64,000 nt of DNA from Pseudomonas citrullilanati (GCF_030580855.1 NZ_JAUQOP010000001.1:186001-250000), one strand, 5' to 3'. Positions 22,433 through 31,651 are shown, numbered from the stretch's first letter. Numbers and translations are program-made. The notes: a model not told the origin generated them from the sequence alone.

Positions 22433-22657
22433 ATGCGGAACTTTAAGCGTCTGGCGCTTGTCGTAGGTGCTCTGCTCGTGGCCTCGGCAATTATCCTGTT
22501 CATGCTGGAAAATACTCAGCCTGCCACGCTGCTGTTTCTGGGCTGGTCTGCCCCACAGCTACCTGTTTCGGTTTACGTGCTCCTCGCGCTGCTCGCTGGT
22601 ATGATGCTGGGGCCGTTGCTCGCCTGGTGTGCGGGAGTGCGTCGACGGTTGAAGTAA
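22433..22657 (+). CDS. LapA-domain (DUF1049) membrane protein
   Basis: A 74-residue protein with two hydrophobic segments (about 7-25 and 42-62) and a basic C-terminus (RRRLK). The N-terminal FMLENTQPATLLFLGW pattern is that of the lipopolysaccharide-assembly LapA/DUF1049 family. It is 20 bases after ihfB and about 190 bases before wzz, and the ihfB-lapA-wzz order is common in Pseudomonas. It lacks a LapB partner next to it. Confidence 0.8.
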   Translation: MRNFKRLALVVGALLVASAIILFMLENTQPATLLFLGWSAPQLPVSVYVLLALLAGMMLGPLLAWCAGVRRRLK

Positions 22658-22845
22658 GGGATGCGTGAGCCCAGTAGTCTTGGTAAGGATCGCTGTCTAC
22701 AATTTTTCTGACTTTGGGTGCGTTTTGTTCGTATTTAATATAAATCAGTTTAGGGCTGTATCCGCCAGGACCTCATTTGGCTTGCCTTTGCATTTAGTGA
22801 GTTCGTTTGCGAATGGGACGTCAAAGAAAGGAGGCGAGGTTCTGC

Positions 22846-23883
22846 ATGCAAAATAATTCCATCAATACGCAGGGGGTCGATGAGGTTGACTTGATCGAGC
22901 TGGTGCGGGGAGTGTTGGCGCAGAGGTGGCTGATTGTTAGCATTGCGCTCCTGGTGTTTCTCAGTGCGGCGGCCTTTGCGTTCCTTAGCAAACCCGTCTA
23001 TGAAGTAAAACTGTTCATCATTCCTCCTACTCAGAACGGTATTGCTGAGTTGAACTATGGACGTGGGAAAAGCACTGAGCTGGAACCCTACTCGATCCAA
23101 TATGTATATGATGTATTCGCTCGGAATCTCCAAGGTGAGTCACTTCGTCAGAAATTCTTCAATGAGGTTTACCTTCCTTCGCTTGACGAGTCCCAGCGTA
23201 AAGCGCCGCTTGATCGCCTGTATGAACGCTTCTCCCGGGAACTGACGATAAGAGGGCCTGGCAAGGATGCGCCGGACCGTTTTTCGATTACTGTCCAAGG
23301 TGACGATCCGGCTCGCGCTACTGCGTGGGCAAAGGCTTATGTCCAGCGTGCCAGTGAAACCGCTGAGTCGGAGTTGATTAAAAACGTCACTTCGGAGGCC
23401 TCTGTAAGAGCTCGTAACCTGGAACAGCGCATTATCAGTCTGCGCGAAACAGCGCAGCGGGTGCGCGAAGACAGAATCCAGCAGCTCCGTGAGGCACTGA
23501 AGATTGCTAGGGCGATTGGTCTGACCACCCCGACTGTCAACTCGACAGCTGCCGTTGATATAACTGTGGATACGGGTAATAAGATGGATTACCAGCGTGG
23601 CAGCAAGGCCTTGATGGCAGAGGTTGAAGCGTTGGAGTCCAGGCCCTCTGATGATGCATTCATATCCGATTTGCGATCATTGCAGATGCGATATAGTTTT
23701 TATCGGAAATTGAATATCGACCCTGAAAGTATTTCCATTTATCGACAAGATGGCAGCGTAGAGGTGCCTGAAAGTCCGATCAAGCCAAATAAGGCCCTGA
23801 TCCTGGTATTAGGCGCCATCGCGGGACTTATCTTGGGCTGCTTTACAGCGCTGGTTCGGTTCTTCTTGAAGCGGAATTCATAA
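22846..23883 (+). CDS. wzz: O-antigen chain-length regulator Wzz
   Basis: A 345-residue inner-membrane polysaccharide co-polymerase that sets the modal length of Wzy-made O-antigen. A first membrane segment is at about 32-52 (IVSIALLVFLSAAAFAFL), a long periplasmic coiled-coil-rich region follows, and a second segment at about 320-340 is preceded by the Pro-rich PESPIKPNK motif. ATG 22846 (MQNNSINTQG) was chosen over an upstream ATG at 22807 because AGGAGGCGAGG lies just before it. Composition is already lower in GC than ihfB and gyrA. Confidence 0.9.
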   Translation: MQNNSINTQGVDEVDLIELVRGVLAQRWLIVSIALLVFLSAAAFAFLSKPVYEVKLFIIPPTQNGIAELNYGRGKSTELEPYSIQYVYDVFARNLQGESLRQKFFNEVYLPSLDESQRKAPLDRLYERFSRELTIRGPGKDAPDRFSITVQGDDPARATAWAKAYVQRASETAESELIKNVTSEASVRARNLEQRIISLRETAQRVREDRIQQLREALKIARAIGLTTPTVNSTAAVDITVDTGNKMDYQRGSKALMAEVEALESRPSDDAFISDLRSLQMRYSFYRKLNIDPESISIYRQDGSVEVPESPIKPNKALILVLGAIAGLILGCFTALVRFFLKRNS

Positions 23884-23920
23884 CGGTCCTGATATTCTGG
23901 CCAGGGCTTCAGCTGTCGGA

Positions 23921-23952
23921 AAGCCTGTTGCAGATGATGCGCAGGCTTTTTT
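23921..23952 (+). terminator. Terminator after wzz
   Basis: AAGCCTG (23921-23927) pairs with CAGGCTT (23942-23948) around a 14-base loop, and the stem runs into TTTTTT. It lies 38 bases after the wzz stop and would separate wzz from the leg genes. Confidence 0.7.
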
Positions 23953-24052
23953 CATCATCGCGGGAAGAATAATTGGCATTCGTTCGCTTTGGTGGTGGCT
24001 TAGTGATGGCATTTCCTGTTGATCCTACCAAGCTTCGCCTAAGGTTAAGTTT

Positions 24053-24208
24053 GTGTTGAAATACTGCCTTGATCACCTCGCGGGTGTTCTCGCCTTGACT
24101 GCATTGGTAAAAACCATTTTCCCCGATGGCTTGGCCTCGCTATCATTGCGCCTGCCGGCGAGCAATGCGGCACCGAGTAACAGCGCAACTAGCCCGGCGG
24201 CACCCTAA
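24053..24208 (+). pseudogene. Possible remnant of a sugar transferase gene
   Basis: A 51-codon frame from GTG with AAGG upstream. The start MLKYCLDHLAGVLALTA loosely resembles the N-terminus of bacterial sugar (undecaprenyl-phosphate) transferases, but the rest is Ala/Ser/Pro-rich and ends early. It may be a decayed end of a transferase gene or chance. No homologous continuation was found in other frames by eye. Confidence 0.25.
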
Positions 24209-24420
24209 TGGCTCAAGGAGGCGCATGTCTCGCAGGGATTTCATCGTTGCCAGGGAGAGTTTTTGGCGCTGAAGGGCCTGGTTGGAATTTTTGCATTAGC
24301 TGAAAGCCTGTGGTGTGGACGCCATCCACCGGTACTGAGGTAATCCCCGGGACGGATGTTCATTAGGTAACAAATTTTTTCAAAGCGACGGATGAGCTAT
24401 GAAGCGGAGGGAGTTGCATT

Positions 24421-24615
24421 ATGAACACTGAAAAAATTCGTGCAGCTGTTCTTGCACAGCAAAAAGGCTGTATTTTTACTCTGTCCTCCGATTCGCTAGG
24501 TGCTGTCAAAATTCCCAATGTTACGGGCGATGCAAATCGCTTCGGCGATCTTCCGCTTGGAAAAAATGTAAATTTCGGGAGCGTTGACGTTCCTAATAGA
24601 TTGATCCTGGACTAA
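24421..24615 (+). CDS. Hypothetical 64-residue protein
   Basis: A small frame with a strong GGAGGGA ribosome-binding site nine bases before the ATG. The product (MNTEKIRAAVLAQQKGCIFT...) is soluble-looking, with no signal or membrane segment and no motif that I know. It lies 72 bases before legB on the same strand and could be the first gene of the leg transcript, a truncated gene, or not expressed. Function is not proposed. Confidence 0.4.
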   Translation: MNTEKIRAAVLAQQKGCIFTLSSDSLGAVKIPNVTGDANRFGDLPLGKNVNFGSVDVPNRLILD

Positions 24616-24687
24616 CGCATTTGAAAAGCTGGCGAGTCTAAAACCGCCCATGCTGATTTAAATACTCAACCAATACTGAGGTGGAAA

Positions 24688-25668
24688 GTGAATAGAGTTT
24701 TAGTAACGGGTGCCGACGGATTTATTGGCTCCCATTTGGTTGAGTTGTTGGTGCGGGAAGGCTATCAGGTAAAAGCACTGTCGCAGTATAATTCATTTAA
24801 TTATTGGGGATGGTTGGAGGATATAAATTGCCTCAATAAGGTTGAAGTTGTTAGTGGTGATGTCAGGGATCCGCATTTCTGCAAGCACATCACTAAAGAT
24901 GTTGATATTGTCTTCCATCTTGCGGCATTGATCGCTATTCCATATTCCTACGTTGCTCCCGACAGTTATGTAGATACCAATGTAAAGGGGACATTGAATA
25001 TCTGCCAGGCTGCCCTCGAAAATAATGTCAAGCGGGTGATCCATACTTCTACGAGTGAGGTTTATGGTACGGCTCAGTACGTGCCTATCGACGAAAAGCA
25101 TCCTCTGCAAGCCCAGTCGCCCTACAGCGCTTCGAAAATCGGTGCCGACGCGATGGCCATGAGTTTCTTCAATGCCTTCGACTTACCATTGACTATTGCC
25201 AGGCCGTTCAATACCTATGGACCTAGGCAGTCGGCCAGGGCGGTTATCCCTACCATCATCACTCAAATTGCAAGTGGCCAGAAGCAGATCAAGTTAGGCG
25301 ATGTCTCACCAACACGAGACTTCAACTACGTGGCCGATACATGTCAGGGTTTTCTGCAGTTGGCGCGGTGTCAAGAGGCCATTGGTGAGACGGTAAATAT
25401 TGGTTCAAATTATGAAATATCCGTACGTGACACGCTTGAACTCATAAAGAAGCTGATGAACAGTGATGTAGAGTTTTTGACTGATGATCAGCGCATGCGT
25501 CCAGGTAAGTCGGAAGTTTTCAGGTTGTGGTGCGACAATAGCAAGATAAATAAGCTGACCGGCTTCGTGCCGAGTCATTCTATTTCTGAAGGCTTGCAGC
25601 GAACAATCGACTGGCTTCTCATTCCCGAAAATTTGGCTAAGTATAAAGCTGATATATATAACGTTTGA
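24688..25668 (+). CDS. legB: Nucleotide-sugar 4,6-dehydratase LegB
   Basis: A 326-residue extended short-chain dehydrogenase. TGADGFIGSH binds NAD; the catalytic STSEVYG and YSASK motifs are present. LegB takes UDP- or GDP-GlcNAc to the 4-keto-6-deoxy sugar as the first step to legionaminic acid. The GTG start follows GAGGTGG. The stop is directly followed by a run of eight G that serves as part of the legC ribosome-binding site. Assignment to LegB rather than a generic dehydratase rests on the following legC-legG-legI-legH-ptmE-legF genes. Confidence 0.87.
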   Translation: MNRVLVTGADGFIGSHLVELLVREGYQVKALSQYNSFNYWGWLEDINCLNKVEVVSGDVRDPHFCKHITKDVDIVFHLAALIAIPYSYVAPDSYVDTNVKGTLNICQAALENNVKRVIHTSTSEVYGTAQYVPIDEKHPLQAQSPYSASKIGADAMAMSFFNAFDLPLTIARPFNTYGPRQSARAVIPTIITQIASGQKQIKLGDVSPTRDFNYVADTCQGFLQLARCQEAIGETVNIGSNYEISVRDTLELIKKLMNSDVEFLTDDQRMRPGKSEVFRLWCDNSKINKLTGFVPSHSISEGLQRTIDWLLIPENLAKYKADIYNV

Positions 25669-25680
25669 GGGGGGGGCACC

Positions 25681-26838
25681 ATGTTCGATTCATTGATTAA
25701 GTTCGTGCGTGACGAGTACGCCACCAATGATTTTATTCCGCTGCATGCGCCGGTCTTTAAAGGTCATGAGCGTGATTATGTAGTGGAAACAATTGAATCA
25801 ACCTTTGTGTCGAGCGTAGGTGCCTTTGTTAATCGTTTCGAAGAAGACCTTGCCTCGTATACGGGGAGCCCTCGGGCGACCGCCACGATGAACGGAACGG
25901 CAGCTCTCCACACGGCGCTTGTTTTGGCCGAGGTCAAGCAAGGCGACCTGGTCTTGACCCAAGCGTTGACCTTCGTCGCTACATGCAATGCAATTGCTTA
26001 CTGCGGTGCCATGCCGGTTTTCATTGACGTTGATTTAAATACCTTGGGTTTTTCACCGTCGGCCATGAGTGCGTGGCTTCAAGAGCACGCCTATCTTGAT
26101 GACCAGGGATTTTGTCGCCATAAAGCGACTCATCAGGTTATCAGGGCCTGCCTACCCATGCACACGTTTGGGCACCCTGTAGACATTGATCAGCTAGTCA
26201 AAGTGTGTCAGCTCTGGAACATTACCTTGGTGGAGGATGCGGCGGAATCGCTCGGGAGTTTCTATAAAGGGCAGCATACTGGAACGTTCGGTGCCTTGGG
26301 GGTACTCAGCTTTAATGGTAATAAAATCATTACCACAGGAGGCGGGGGGGCTATTCTCTCGAATGAGACACTTGGCGCCAAAGCGAAACACCTGACGACC
26401 ACCGCAAAACAACCTCATGCCTACGAGTACGTTCATGACGAGTTGGGTTTTAATTACAGGTTGCCTAACCTGAATGCCGCCTTGGGTTGCGCTCAGCTTG
26501 AGCAGCTTGACCTATTTGTTTCTGCCAAGCGAGAGCTGGCGTCTCGCTACGCGTCGTTGCTGGCTAACAGTGAGTTGACATTTTTTTCCGAACCGCCTGA
26601 ATGCCGCTCAAATTACTGGCTGAATACCGTAATTTGTGAATCTGTAGAGCGCCGTGATGCTCTTCTCAAAGCGACCAACGATAAAGGCGTGATGACTCGT
26701 CCGATTTGGAAACTGATGTGCCATCTGCCGCTTTACCATAACTGTATGAAGGGAGATCTGACCAATTCGCTATGGCTGGAGTCGCGGGTGGTGAATTTGC
26801 CGAGTAGCGTGCTGCCGGAGTTTCAGCGTGGCCAGTAA
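25681..26838 (+). CDS. legC: PLP aminotransferase LegC
   Basis: A 385-residue DegT/DnrJ/EryC1-family aminotransferase that puts an amino group on C4 of the 4-keto-6-deoxy-GlcNAc nucleotide. The PLP lysine lies in FNGNKIITTGGGG, with EDAAESLGS upstream. A run of eight G (25669-25676) lies just before the ATG and seven G occur inside the gene (26344-26350). The 3' end overlaps legG by 11 bases. Confidence 0.88.
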   Translation: MFDSLIKFVRDEYATNDFIPLHAPVFKGHERDYVVETIESTFVSSVGAFVNRFEEDLASYTGSPRATATMNGTAALHTALVLAEVKQGDLVLTQALTFVATCNAIAYCGAMPVFIDVDLNTLGFSPSAMSAWLQEHAYLDDQGFCRHKATHQVIRACLPMHTFGHPVDIDQLVKVCQLWNITLVEDAAESLGSFYKGQHTGTFGALGVLSFNGNKIITTGGGGAILSNETLGAKAKHLTTTAKQPHAYEYVHDELGFNYRLPNLNAALGCAQLEQLDLFVSAKRELASRYASLLANSELTFFSEPPECRSNYWLNTVICESVERRDALLKATNDKGVMTRPIWKLMCHLPLYHNCMKGDLTNSLWLESRVVNLPSSVLPEFQRGQ

Positions 26839-27988
26839 AATAGCGGTTTTCACCGGTACAAGGGCTGAGTATGGCCTTTTATATTGGTTGATGAGGGATA
26901 TAAAGGACAATCCCGCTCTGGATCTTCAGATTCTCGTGAGTGGCATGCACCTCTCTCCTGAATTTGGTGAGACTTGGAAGCAGATCGTCCATGATGGATT
27001 TGAGATTGATGCCAAGGTCGAGATGCTGTTGTCTTCCGATACGGCGGTTGGTGTTGTCAAATCCATGGGCCTGGGCCTGTTAGGATTTGCCGAGGCCCTG
27101 CAGCGACTGTCTCCCGATGTGCTGGTGGTGCTCGGAGACCGGTTCGAAGCGCTGGCGGTGGTCCAAGCCGCACTTGTCATGAAAATTCCGGTGGCTCATA
27201 TCCATGGTGGAGAAATAACGGAAGGGGCCTATGACGACGCTATTCGGCATGCCATAAGCAAGCTGTCAATGCTGCACTTTGTAGCAGCTGAACCTTACAG
27301 GCAACGTGTCATTCAGATGGGCGAAGATCCCGCGCGCGTATTTAATGTTGGCGCAGTTGGCTTGGATCATGTGAAACGTGGGGATTTTTTGTCCCTCGAA
27401 GCGCTGTCTCAAAGCCTGGACTTCAATATTGTAGGCCCGTTCATGTTGGTAACTTATCATCCAGTTACCCTTGCCGAGGAAGATCCTGAGCGAAGCTTTT
27501 GTGCATTGCTGGCGGCGCTGGATACATTTCCAGATTACCAGCTGGTCATTACTTATCCTAATGCAGACAATGGTGGTCGCAGCATAATATCGCTGATTGA
27601 AAAATATGCGGCGGCTCATCCTGGCAGGGTGCTTGCGATTCCATCGCTTGGGTTTAAGCGGTATTTAAGTATCCTGCAATATGCGAGTGTCGTCGTCGGT
27701 AACTCTTCAAGCGGTGTGATCGAGGTGCCTTCTTTTGGTCTACCGACGGTCAATATCGGCTCACGTCAAAAAGGCAGACTGGCTGCTGAAACCGTTATTT
27801 CCTGCGAACCTGACACCGACGCGATTCGCCAAGCTATTTCCCTCGCATTGTCGAAGGAATTTTCCAGCCTGTGCAGGCATGCGGAGAATCCTTATGGAAA
27901 GGGTGATGCCAGTCAGAAAATCGTGCAGCAGTTAATGAACTTTAACGGCGGCACATCAAAAAAATTCTATGACCTGGATTTACTATGA
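26828..27988 (+). CDS. legG: Hydrolysing nucleotide-sugar 2-epimerase LegG
   Basis: A 386-residue NeuC/NnaA-type enzyme that removes the nucleotide and inverts C2 to give 2,4-diacetamido-2,4,6-trideoxy-mannose. GTRAEYGLLYWLM, VLGDRFEALA and HIHGGEITEGAYDDA are the family motifs. The GTG start lies within the legC end. A sialic-acid NeuC is the alternative, but the presence of LegB and LegC makes the diamino route more likely. It overlaps legI by four bases. Confidence 0.87.
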   Translation: MASKIAVFTGTRAEYGLLYWLMRDIKDNPALDLQILVSGMHLSPEFGETWKQIVHDGFEIDAKVEMLLSSDTAVGVVKSMGLGLLGFAEALQRLSPDVLVVLGDRFEALAVVQAALVMKIPVAHIHGGEITEGAYDDAIRHAISKLSMLHFVAAEPYRQRVIQMGEDPARVFNVGAVGLDHVKRGDFLSLEALSQSLDFNIVGPFMLVTYHPVTLAEEDPERSFCALLAALDTFPDYQLVITYPNADNGGRSIISLIEKYAAAHPGRVLAIPSLGFKRYLSILQYASVVVGNSSSGVIEVPSFGLPTVNIGSRQKGRLAAETVISCEPDTDAIRQAISLALSKEFSSLCRHAENPYGKGDASQKIVQQLMNFNGGTSKKFYDLDLL

Positions 27989-29070
27989 AAAGTAACTCGC
28001 AAGGTGTGTACGTAATTGCAGAAGCAGGTGTTAATCATAACGGTCAGCGGGACATGGCTCTGGCTCTCGTCGAGGCAGCTGCTGCCTCGGGTGCTGATGC
28101 CGTAAAGTTCCAGACGTTCGACGCTGCCAAGTTGGCTTCCAAGAGCGCCCCCAAGGCCGCCTACCAAGTCACGAATACTGATAATACTGAATCTCAGTTG
28201 GCGATGTTGAAGAAGCTCGAGTTGCCAAAGGAGTGGCATCAGGATATTCAACGACATGCTCGACAACTAGGAATCGAGTTTCTCTCCACCGCCTTCGATG
28301 TAGAGAGCCTGGATTTCCTGAGCCACCTGGGGATGCCATTCTTCAAGGTGCCCTCCGGCGAATTGACCAATGGTCCGTTGCTTTGGCAATTTGCGCGGAC
28401 ACGAAAGCCCCTGATCCTGTCGACTGGAATGGCTACGCTCAGTGAGGTCGAACAGGGTTTGGCTATTGTGAGCCATGCCTTGGTGCATGAGCGTGAGCCA
28501 GAGAACATGGATGAGGTTTGGCGTTCCTGGAGCGTTGCGCAAAACAGGCAAAGATTGCTCGGACACGTAACCCTGCTTCACTGCACATCGCAGTACCCCA
28601 CCCCCTGGGCCGAGGTTAATTTAAGAGCGATGGATACGCTCGCGCATGCGTTTGGCCTTGAAATTGGATATTCGGATCATACGGAAGGTGCGTTGGTCTC
28701 CATTGCCGCTGTTGCAAGGGGAGCCAAAATCATTGAAAAGCATTTTACGCTTGATCGGGCCCTGCCAGGACCTGATCACAAGGCATCCCTTGAGCCGAAT
28801 GAGCTCAAAGGCATGATCGATGACATCCGGGCCTTGGAGCAGGCTATCGGCAGTGCCTGCAAAGCGCCGCAAGCTAGCGAGTGGGACACGCGCAAGGCCG
28901 CTCGGCAACAGGTCGTGGCAAATCGTCCAATAGCAAAAGGGGCTGTCTTGTCGCGTGAAGACCTTACCACAGCACGCAGTGGCGGGGGGTTACCGGCTGT
29001 TGAACTGTGGGGTTTGATCGGTAAAGTCAGCCCTCGCGAATATGCCATGGGCGAGGCTTTAGAGAAGTGA
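27985..29070 (+). CDS. legI: Legionaminic acid synthase LegI (NeuB family)
   Basis: A 361-residue PEP-condensing synthase that joins the trideoxy-mannose to phosphoenolpyruvate to form the nine-carbon acid. The barrel begins AEAGVNHNG, with STAFD, SGEL and YSDHT motifs; a C-terminal antifreeze-like SAF domain starts at about residue 300 (ANRPIAKGAVLSREDL). It overlaps legG and legH by four bases each (ATGA and GTGA), so the genes are translationally coupled. Confidence 0.92.
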   Translation: MKSNSQGVYVIAEAGVNHNGQRDMALALVEAAAASGADAVKFQTFDAAKLASKSAPKAAYQVTNTDNTESQLAMLKKLELPKEWHQDIQRHARQLGIEFLSTAFDVESLDFLSHLGMPFFKVPSGELTNGPLLWQFARTRKPLILSTGMATLSEVEQGLAIVSHALVHEREPENMDEVWRSWSVAQNRQRLLGHVTLLHCTSQYPTPWAEVNLRAMDTLAHAFGLEIGYSDHTEGALVSIAAVARGAKIIEKHFTLDRALPGPDHKASLEPNELKGMIDDIRALEQAIGSACKAPQASEWDTRKAARQQVVANRPIAKGAVLSREDLTTARSGGGLPAVELWGLIGKVSPREYAMGEALEK

Positions 29071-29732
29071 ACGTAGCGGCGGCTATAAAATCAGTGGTAA
29101 TAATCGGTGCGGGGGGGCATGCCAAGGTCCTTTTATCGCTAGCAACGTCCGCTGGTTTTAATGTCATGGGTGTATGCGCTCCAGAATTCAGATCAAGAGA
29201 AGTAAAAACGTGGCGAGGCGTTGACGTACTGGGAGACGATAGTTTTATTGAGCAATTAGATCCCAAGGAAGTAGGTCTGATAAACGGGATTGGTCAAGTC
29301 ATCCACAACAGTATTCGAAAGACGATTTTCAGACGCTACCGAGACAAGGGATTCGAATTTCCCGTGCTGATTCATCCCAATGCGTGGATCGATTCAACTG
29401 CAAGCCTTGGTCAAGGCGTACAGGTCATGTCGGGGGCTGTCATACAGGCTGACTGTAAGATCGGTGAGAATACGATCATCAATACCCGTGCAAGCATTGA
29501 TCACGACTGTCATGTTCATGCCAATGTGCACGTTGCGCCCGGTGCCGTGGTTTGCGGGGATTCGACCTTATGTGAAGGTGTTTTCGTTGGTGCCGGTGCT
29601 ACCATCATCCAGTCGTTGACCGTGGGAGAGAATTCCGTGGTTGGAGCCGGGTCGGTACTGGTGAGTTCGTTACCAGCTGATCGTATATCGTTAGGTACCA
29701 AACCTCATATTACCCAACGACTAAAGAACTAA
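29067..29732 (+). CDS. legH: Sugar O/N-acetyltransferase LegH (NeuD/PglD type)
   Basis: A 221-residue left-handed beta-helix acetyltransferase. An N-terminal Rossmann-like part has IIGAGGHAK, and hexapeptide repeats fill residues 105-200 with the catalytic-site INTRASIDHDC segment (His). By position in the cassette it should acetylate the C4 amine of the nucleotide diaminosugar. The first GTG is used; seven consecutive G (29111-29117) fall within the GAGGH codons, so a slip would truncate the protein early. Confidence 0.82.
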   Translation: MNVAAAIKSVVIIGAGGHAKVLLSLATSAGFNVMGVCAPEFRSREVKTWRGVDVLGDDSFIEQLDPKEVGLINGIGQVIHNSIRKTIFRRYRDKGFEFPVLIHPNAWIDSTASLGQGVQVMSGAVIQADCKIGENTIINTRASIDHDCHVHANVHVAPGAVVCGDSTLCEGVFVGAGATIIQSLTVGENSVVGAGSVLVSSLPADRISLGTKPHITQRLKN

Positions 29733-29741
29733 GAGGCAAGA

Positions 29742-30788
29742 ATGAAACAGTGGCAGTTGACGCTTGTTAGTCCAGACATCACTATGGAAGAGGCTATCGC
29801 TACACTAGATCGCGTGGCGATGCGTATTGTATTGGTGGTAGATGATCAACAAAATCTCCTAGGCACCGTGACCGACGGAGATATCAGGCGGGCACTACTG
29901 AAAAAGCTGCCGCTTAATGGTCCTATCAAGGACATCATGTGCTTGTCGCCGAAAACGGCTCGGCTGGGTTGGACCAAGGCGCGTATCCTTTCCATAATGG
30001 AACAGTACAAGCTTCTGCAGCTTCCGGTATTGGATGAGCAGGGTAAAGTGATTGGCCTTGAAACTTTGCACGACCTGCTCGATAAGCCACGTCGTGACAA
30101 TCCTGTATTTCTAATGGCTGGCGGTTTTGGAACGCGGCTGAGGCCACTGACCCATAATTGCCCGAAACCCCTGCTCAAGGTTGGGGATAAGCCGATTTTA
30201 GAGCTGATTTTGGAACGTTTCATAAGTTCTGGTTTTCATCGGTTCTACATTTCTACTCATTACATGCCAGAGATGATTCGAGAATACTTTGGCAACGGAA
30301 GCCAATGGGGCGTTAGCATTACCTATATCCATGAGGAAGTACCTCTTGGCACAGGGGGAGCGCTAGGTCTGCTTCCTCATGATGAGATAGATATGCCATT
30401 ATTCATGATGAACGGTGATTTGTTGACCACATTGAATTTTCAGAATCTCTTGGAGTTTCATGAAACGCACAACGGCTCCGCCACGATGTGCGTAAGGGAG
30501 TTCGAGTATCGCGTCCCCTATGGCGTTATTCAGAGCGAAGGGCACAGGATAATTTCGATGGTTGAGAAGCCGATTCAGCACTTCTTTATCAACGCTGGTA
30601 TTTATTTGCTATCGCCCGAACTGGTGAAGAGCGTTCCGGCCGGTGAGCGCATAGATATGCCTACGCTGCTGGAGAAAGAAATCGAGCTGAATCGAAATGT
30701 AAATATGTTTCCTGTGCATGAGTATTGGCTTGACATAGGTCGCATGGAAGATTTCCAGCGGGCGCAAAGCGAGTTTCTAAGTTTGTAA
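29742..30788 (+). CDS. ptmE: CBS-domain sugar-1-phosphate nucleotidyltransferase PtmE-like
   Basis: A 348-residue protein with two CBS motifs (about 1-118) fused to a nucleotidyltransferase domain whose signature is MAGGFGTRLRPLTHNCPKPLLKVGDKP (split by residue about 125-150). In Campylobacter jejuni PtmE makes GDP-GlcN from GlcN-1-P, which gives the legionaminate route a GDP- rather than a UDP-linked precursor. Its presence favours that route here; base specificity cannot be read from the sequence. Ten bases separate it from legH. Confidence 0.82.
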   Translation: MKQWQLTLVSPDITMEEAIATLDRVAMRIVLVVDDQQNLLGTVTDGDIRRALLKKLPLNGPIKDIMCLSPKTARLGWTKARILSIMEQYKLLQLPVLDEQGKVIGLETLHDLLDKPRRDNPVFLMAGGFGTRLRPLTHNCPKPLLKVGDKPILELILERFISSGFHRFYISTHYMPEMIREYFGNGSQWGVSITYIHEEVPLGTGGALGLLPHDEIDMPLFMMNGDLLTTLNFQNLLEFHETHNGSATMCVREFEYRVPYGVIQSEGHRIISMVEKPIQHFFINAGIYLLSPELVKSVPAGERIDMPTLLEKEIELNRNVNMFPVHEYWLDIGRMEDFQRAQSEFLSL

Positions 30789-30836
30789 ACTTCTGCAATT
30801 CTGATTTTCGAATGTCTGATCGCTGGGGACCCATTC

Positions 30837-31538
30837 ATGAAAACGTACGCTTTTATATTTGCCAGAGGTGGTTCCAAGGGCCTGCCTGGTAAAAACATCC
30901 GAGAATTGGCGGGTCAGCCGTTACTTGCCTATTCAATAAAAGTCGCTAAGCAGGTAGAGCGCATAGATAAAGTATTCGTTTCAACGGATTGTCCTCAGAT
31001 AGCGGCCGTTGCGAAAGAGTACGGCGCAGAAGTGATTGAGCGGCCTGAGCACTTGGCGGCGGATACATCAGCAGAATGGAAATCCTGGCAGCATGCGATT
31101 GAAACGTTGGAACAGCGCGGTGATCAATTTGATATTTTCTTGAGCCTTCCCGCTACCAGCCCATTGCGAAATGCCAGTGACGTGCGCAAATGTCTGGATT
31201 CTATTGAGGACGCCGATGTCGTCGTGACGGTGACTCCGGCGGCAACAAACCCATATTTTGCAATGCTGATTCGGGATGACGCTGGCTTCAGTAGGCTTGT
31301 GTGCGGAGACGGCACCATTACGCGCCGTCAGGACGCTCCGGCTGCCTACGATATGACAGGGGTTGCTTATGTGGCGCGCCCGTCCTACATCAAGGCGTCA
31401 ACTGGGTTGTTTGGGGGGCGATTGAAATCCGTTGTGATTCCACGCATGCGCGCTGTTGATGTTGATGATATTTACGATTTTAAGATGGCCGAGATGTTTG
31501 TCCATGATGAAAATCTGAACAAAGAATTAGACGCCTGA
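30837..31538 (+). CDS. legF: CMP-legionaminate synthetase LegF
   Basis: A 233-residue cytidylyltransferase that charges the nonulosonate with CMP. The family motif FARGGSKGLPGKN binds CTP and LPATSPLRNASDV is conserved; DDIYDF at the C-terminus helps bind metal. NeuA-type sialate and KdsB-like alternatives exist, but context supports legionaminate. After it, about 80 bases include an imperfect hairpin with GTTTTGC, then the flippase gene. Confidence 0.85.
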   Translation: MKTYAFIFARGGSKGLPGKNIRELAGQPLLAYSIKVAKQVERIDKVFVSTDCPQIAAVAKEYGAEVIERPEHLAADTSAEWKSWQHAIETLEQRGDQFDIFLSLPATSPLRNASDVRKCLDSIEDADVVVTVTPAATNPYFAMLIRDDAGFSRLVCGDGTITRRQDAPAAYDMTGVAYVARPSYIKASTGLFGGRLKSVVIPRMRAVDVDDIYDFKMAEMFVHDENLNKELDA

Positions 31539-31651
31539 TGTCAAGGCGGAGGTGTTGCCTCTTAGATGGGCTATACACCGCTTGCGATTGATGCTGTGTA
31601 AAAGTAGCATCGCCGTTTTGCTTGGGAGCGTTGATTCGGTTGTTAAATATA

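Larger units (their letters stand above)
23884..24420. other. Gene-poor AT-rich region between wzz and the leg genes
   Basis: About 540 bases. It holds the wzz terminator, a 51-codon open frame at 24053-24208 and a 15-codon frame starting about 24224 with a very good AAGGAGG site (peptide MSRRDFIVARESFWR). None matches a family I recognise. It likely contains the promoter and leader for the leg genes or the scar of a lost gene. Confidence 0.5.

Noticed and set aside
22665..22856. A 63-codon plus-strand frame before wzz
   Set aside because: No good ribosome-binding site, no family, and it overlaps the wzz start.
26828..29070. NeuC-NeuB pair read as sialic acid (Neu5Ac) synthesis
   Set aside because: The adjoining 4,6-dehydratase and C4 aminotransferase point to a 5,7-diamino nonulosonate, which NeuB/NeuC-like proteins also serve.
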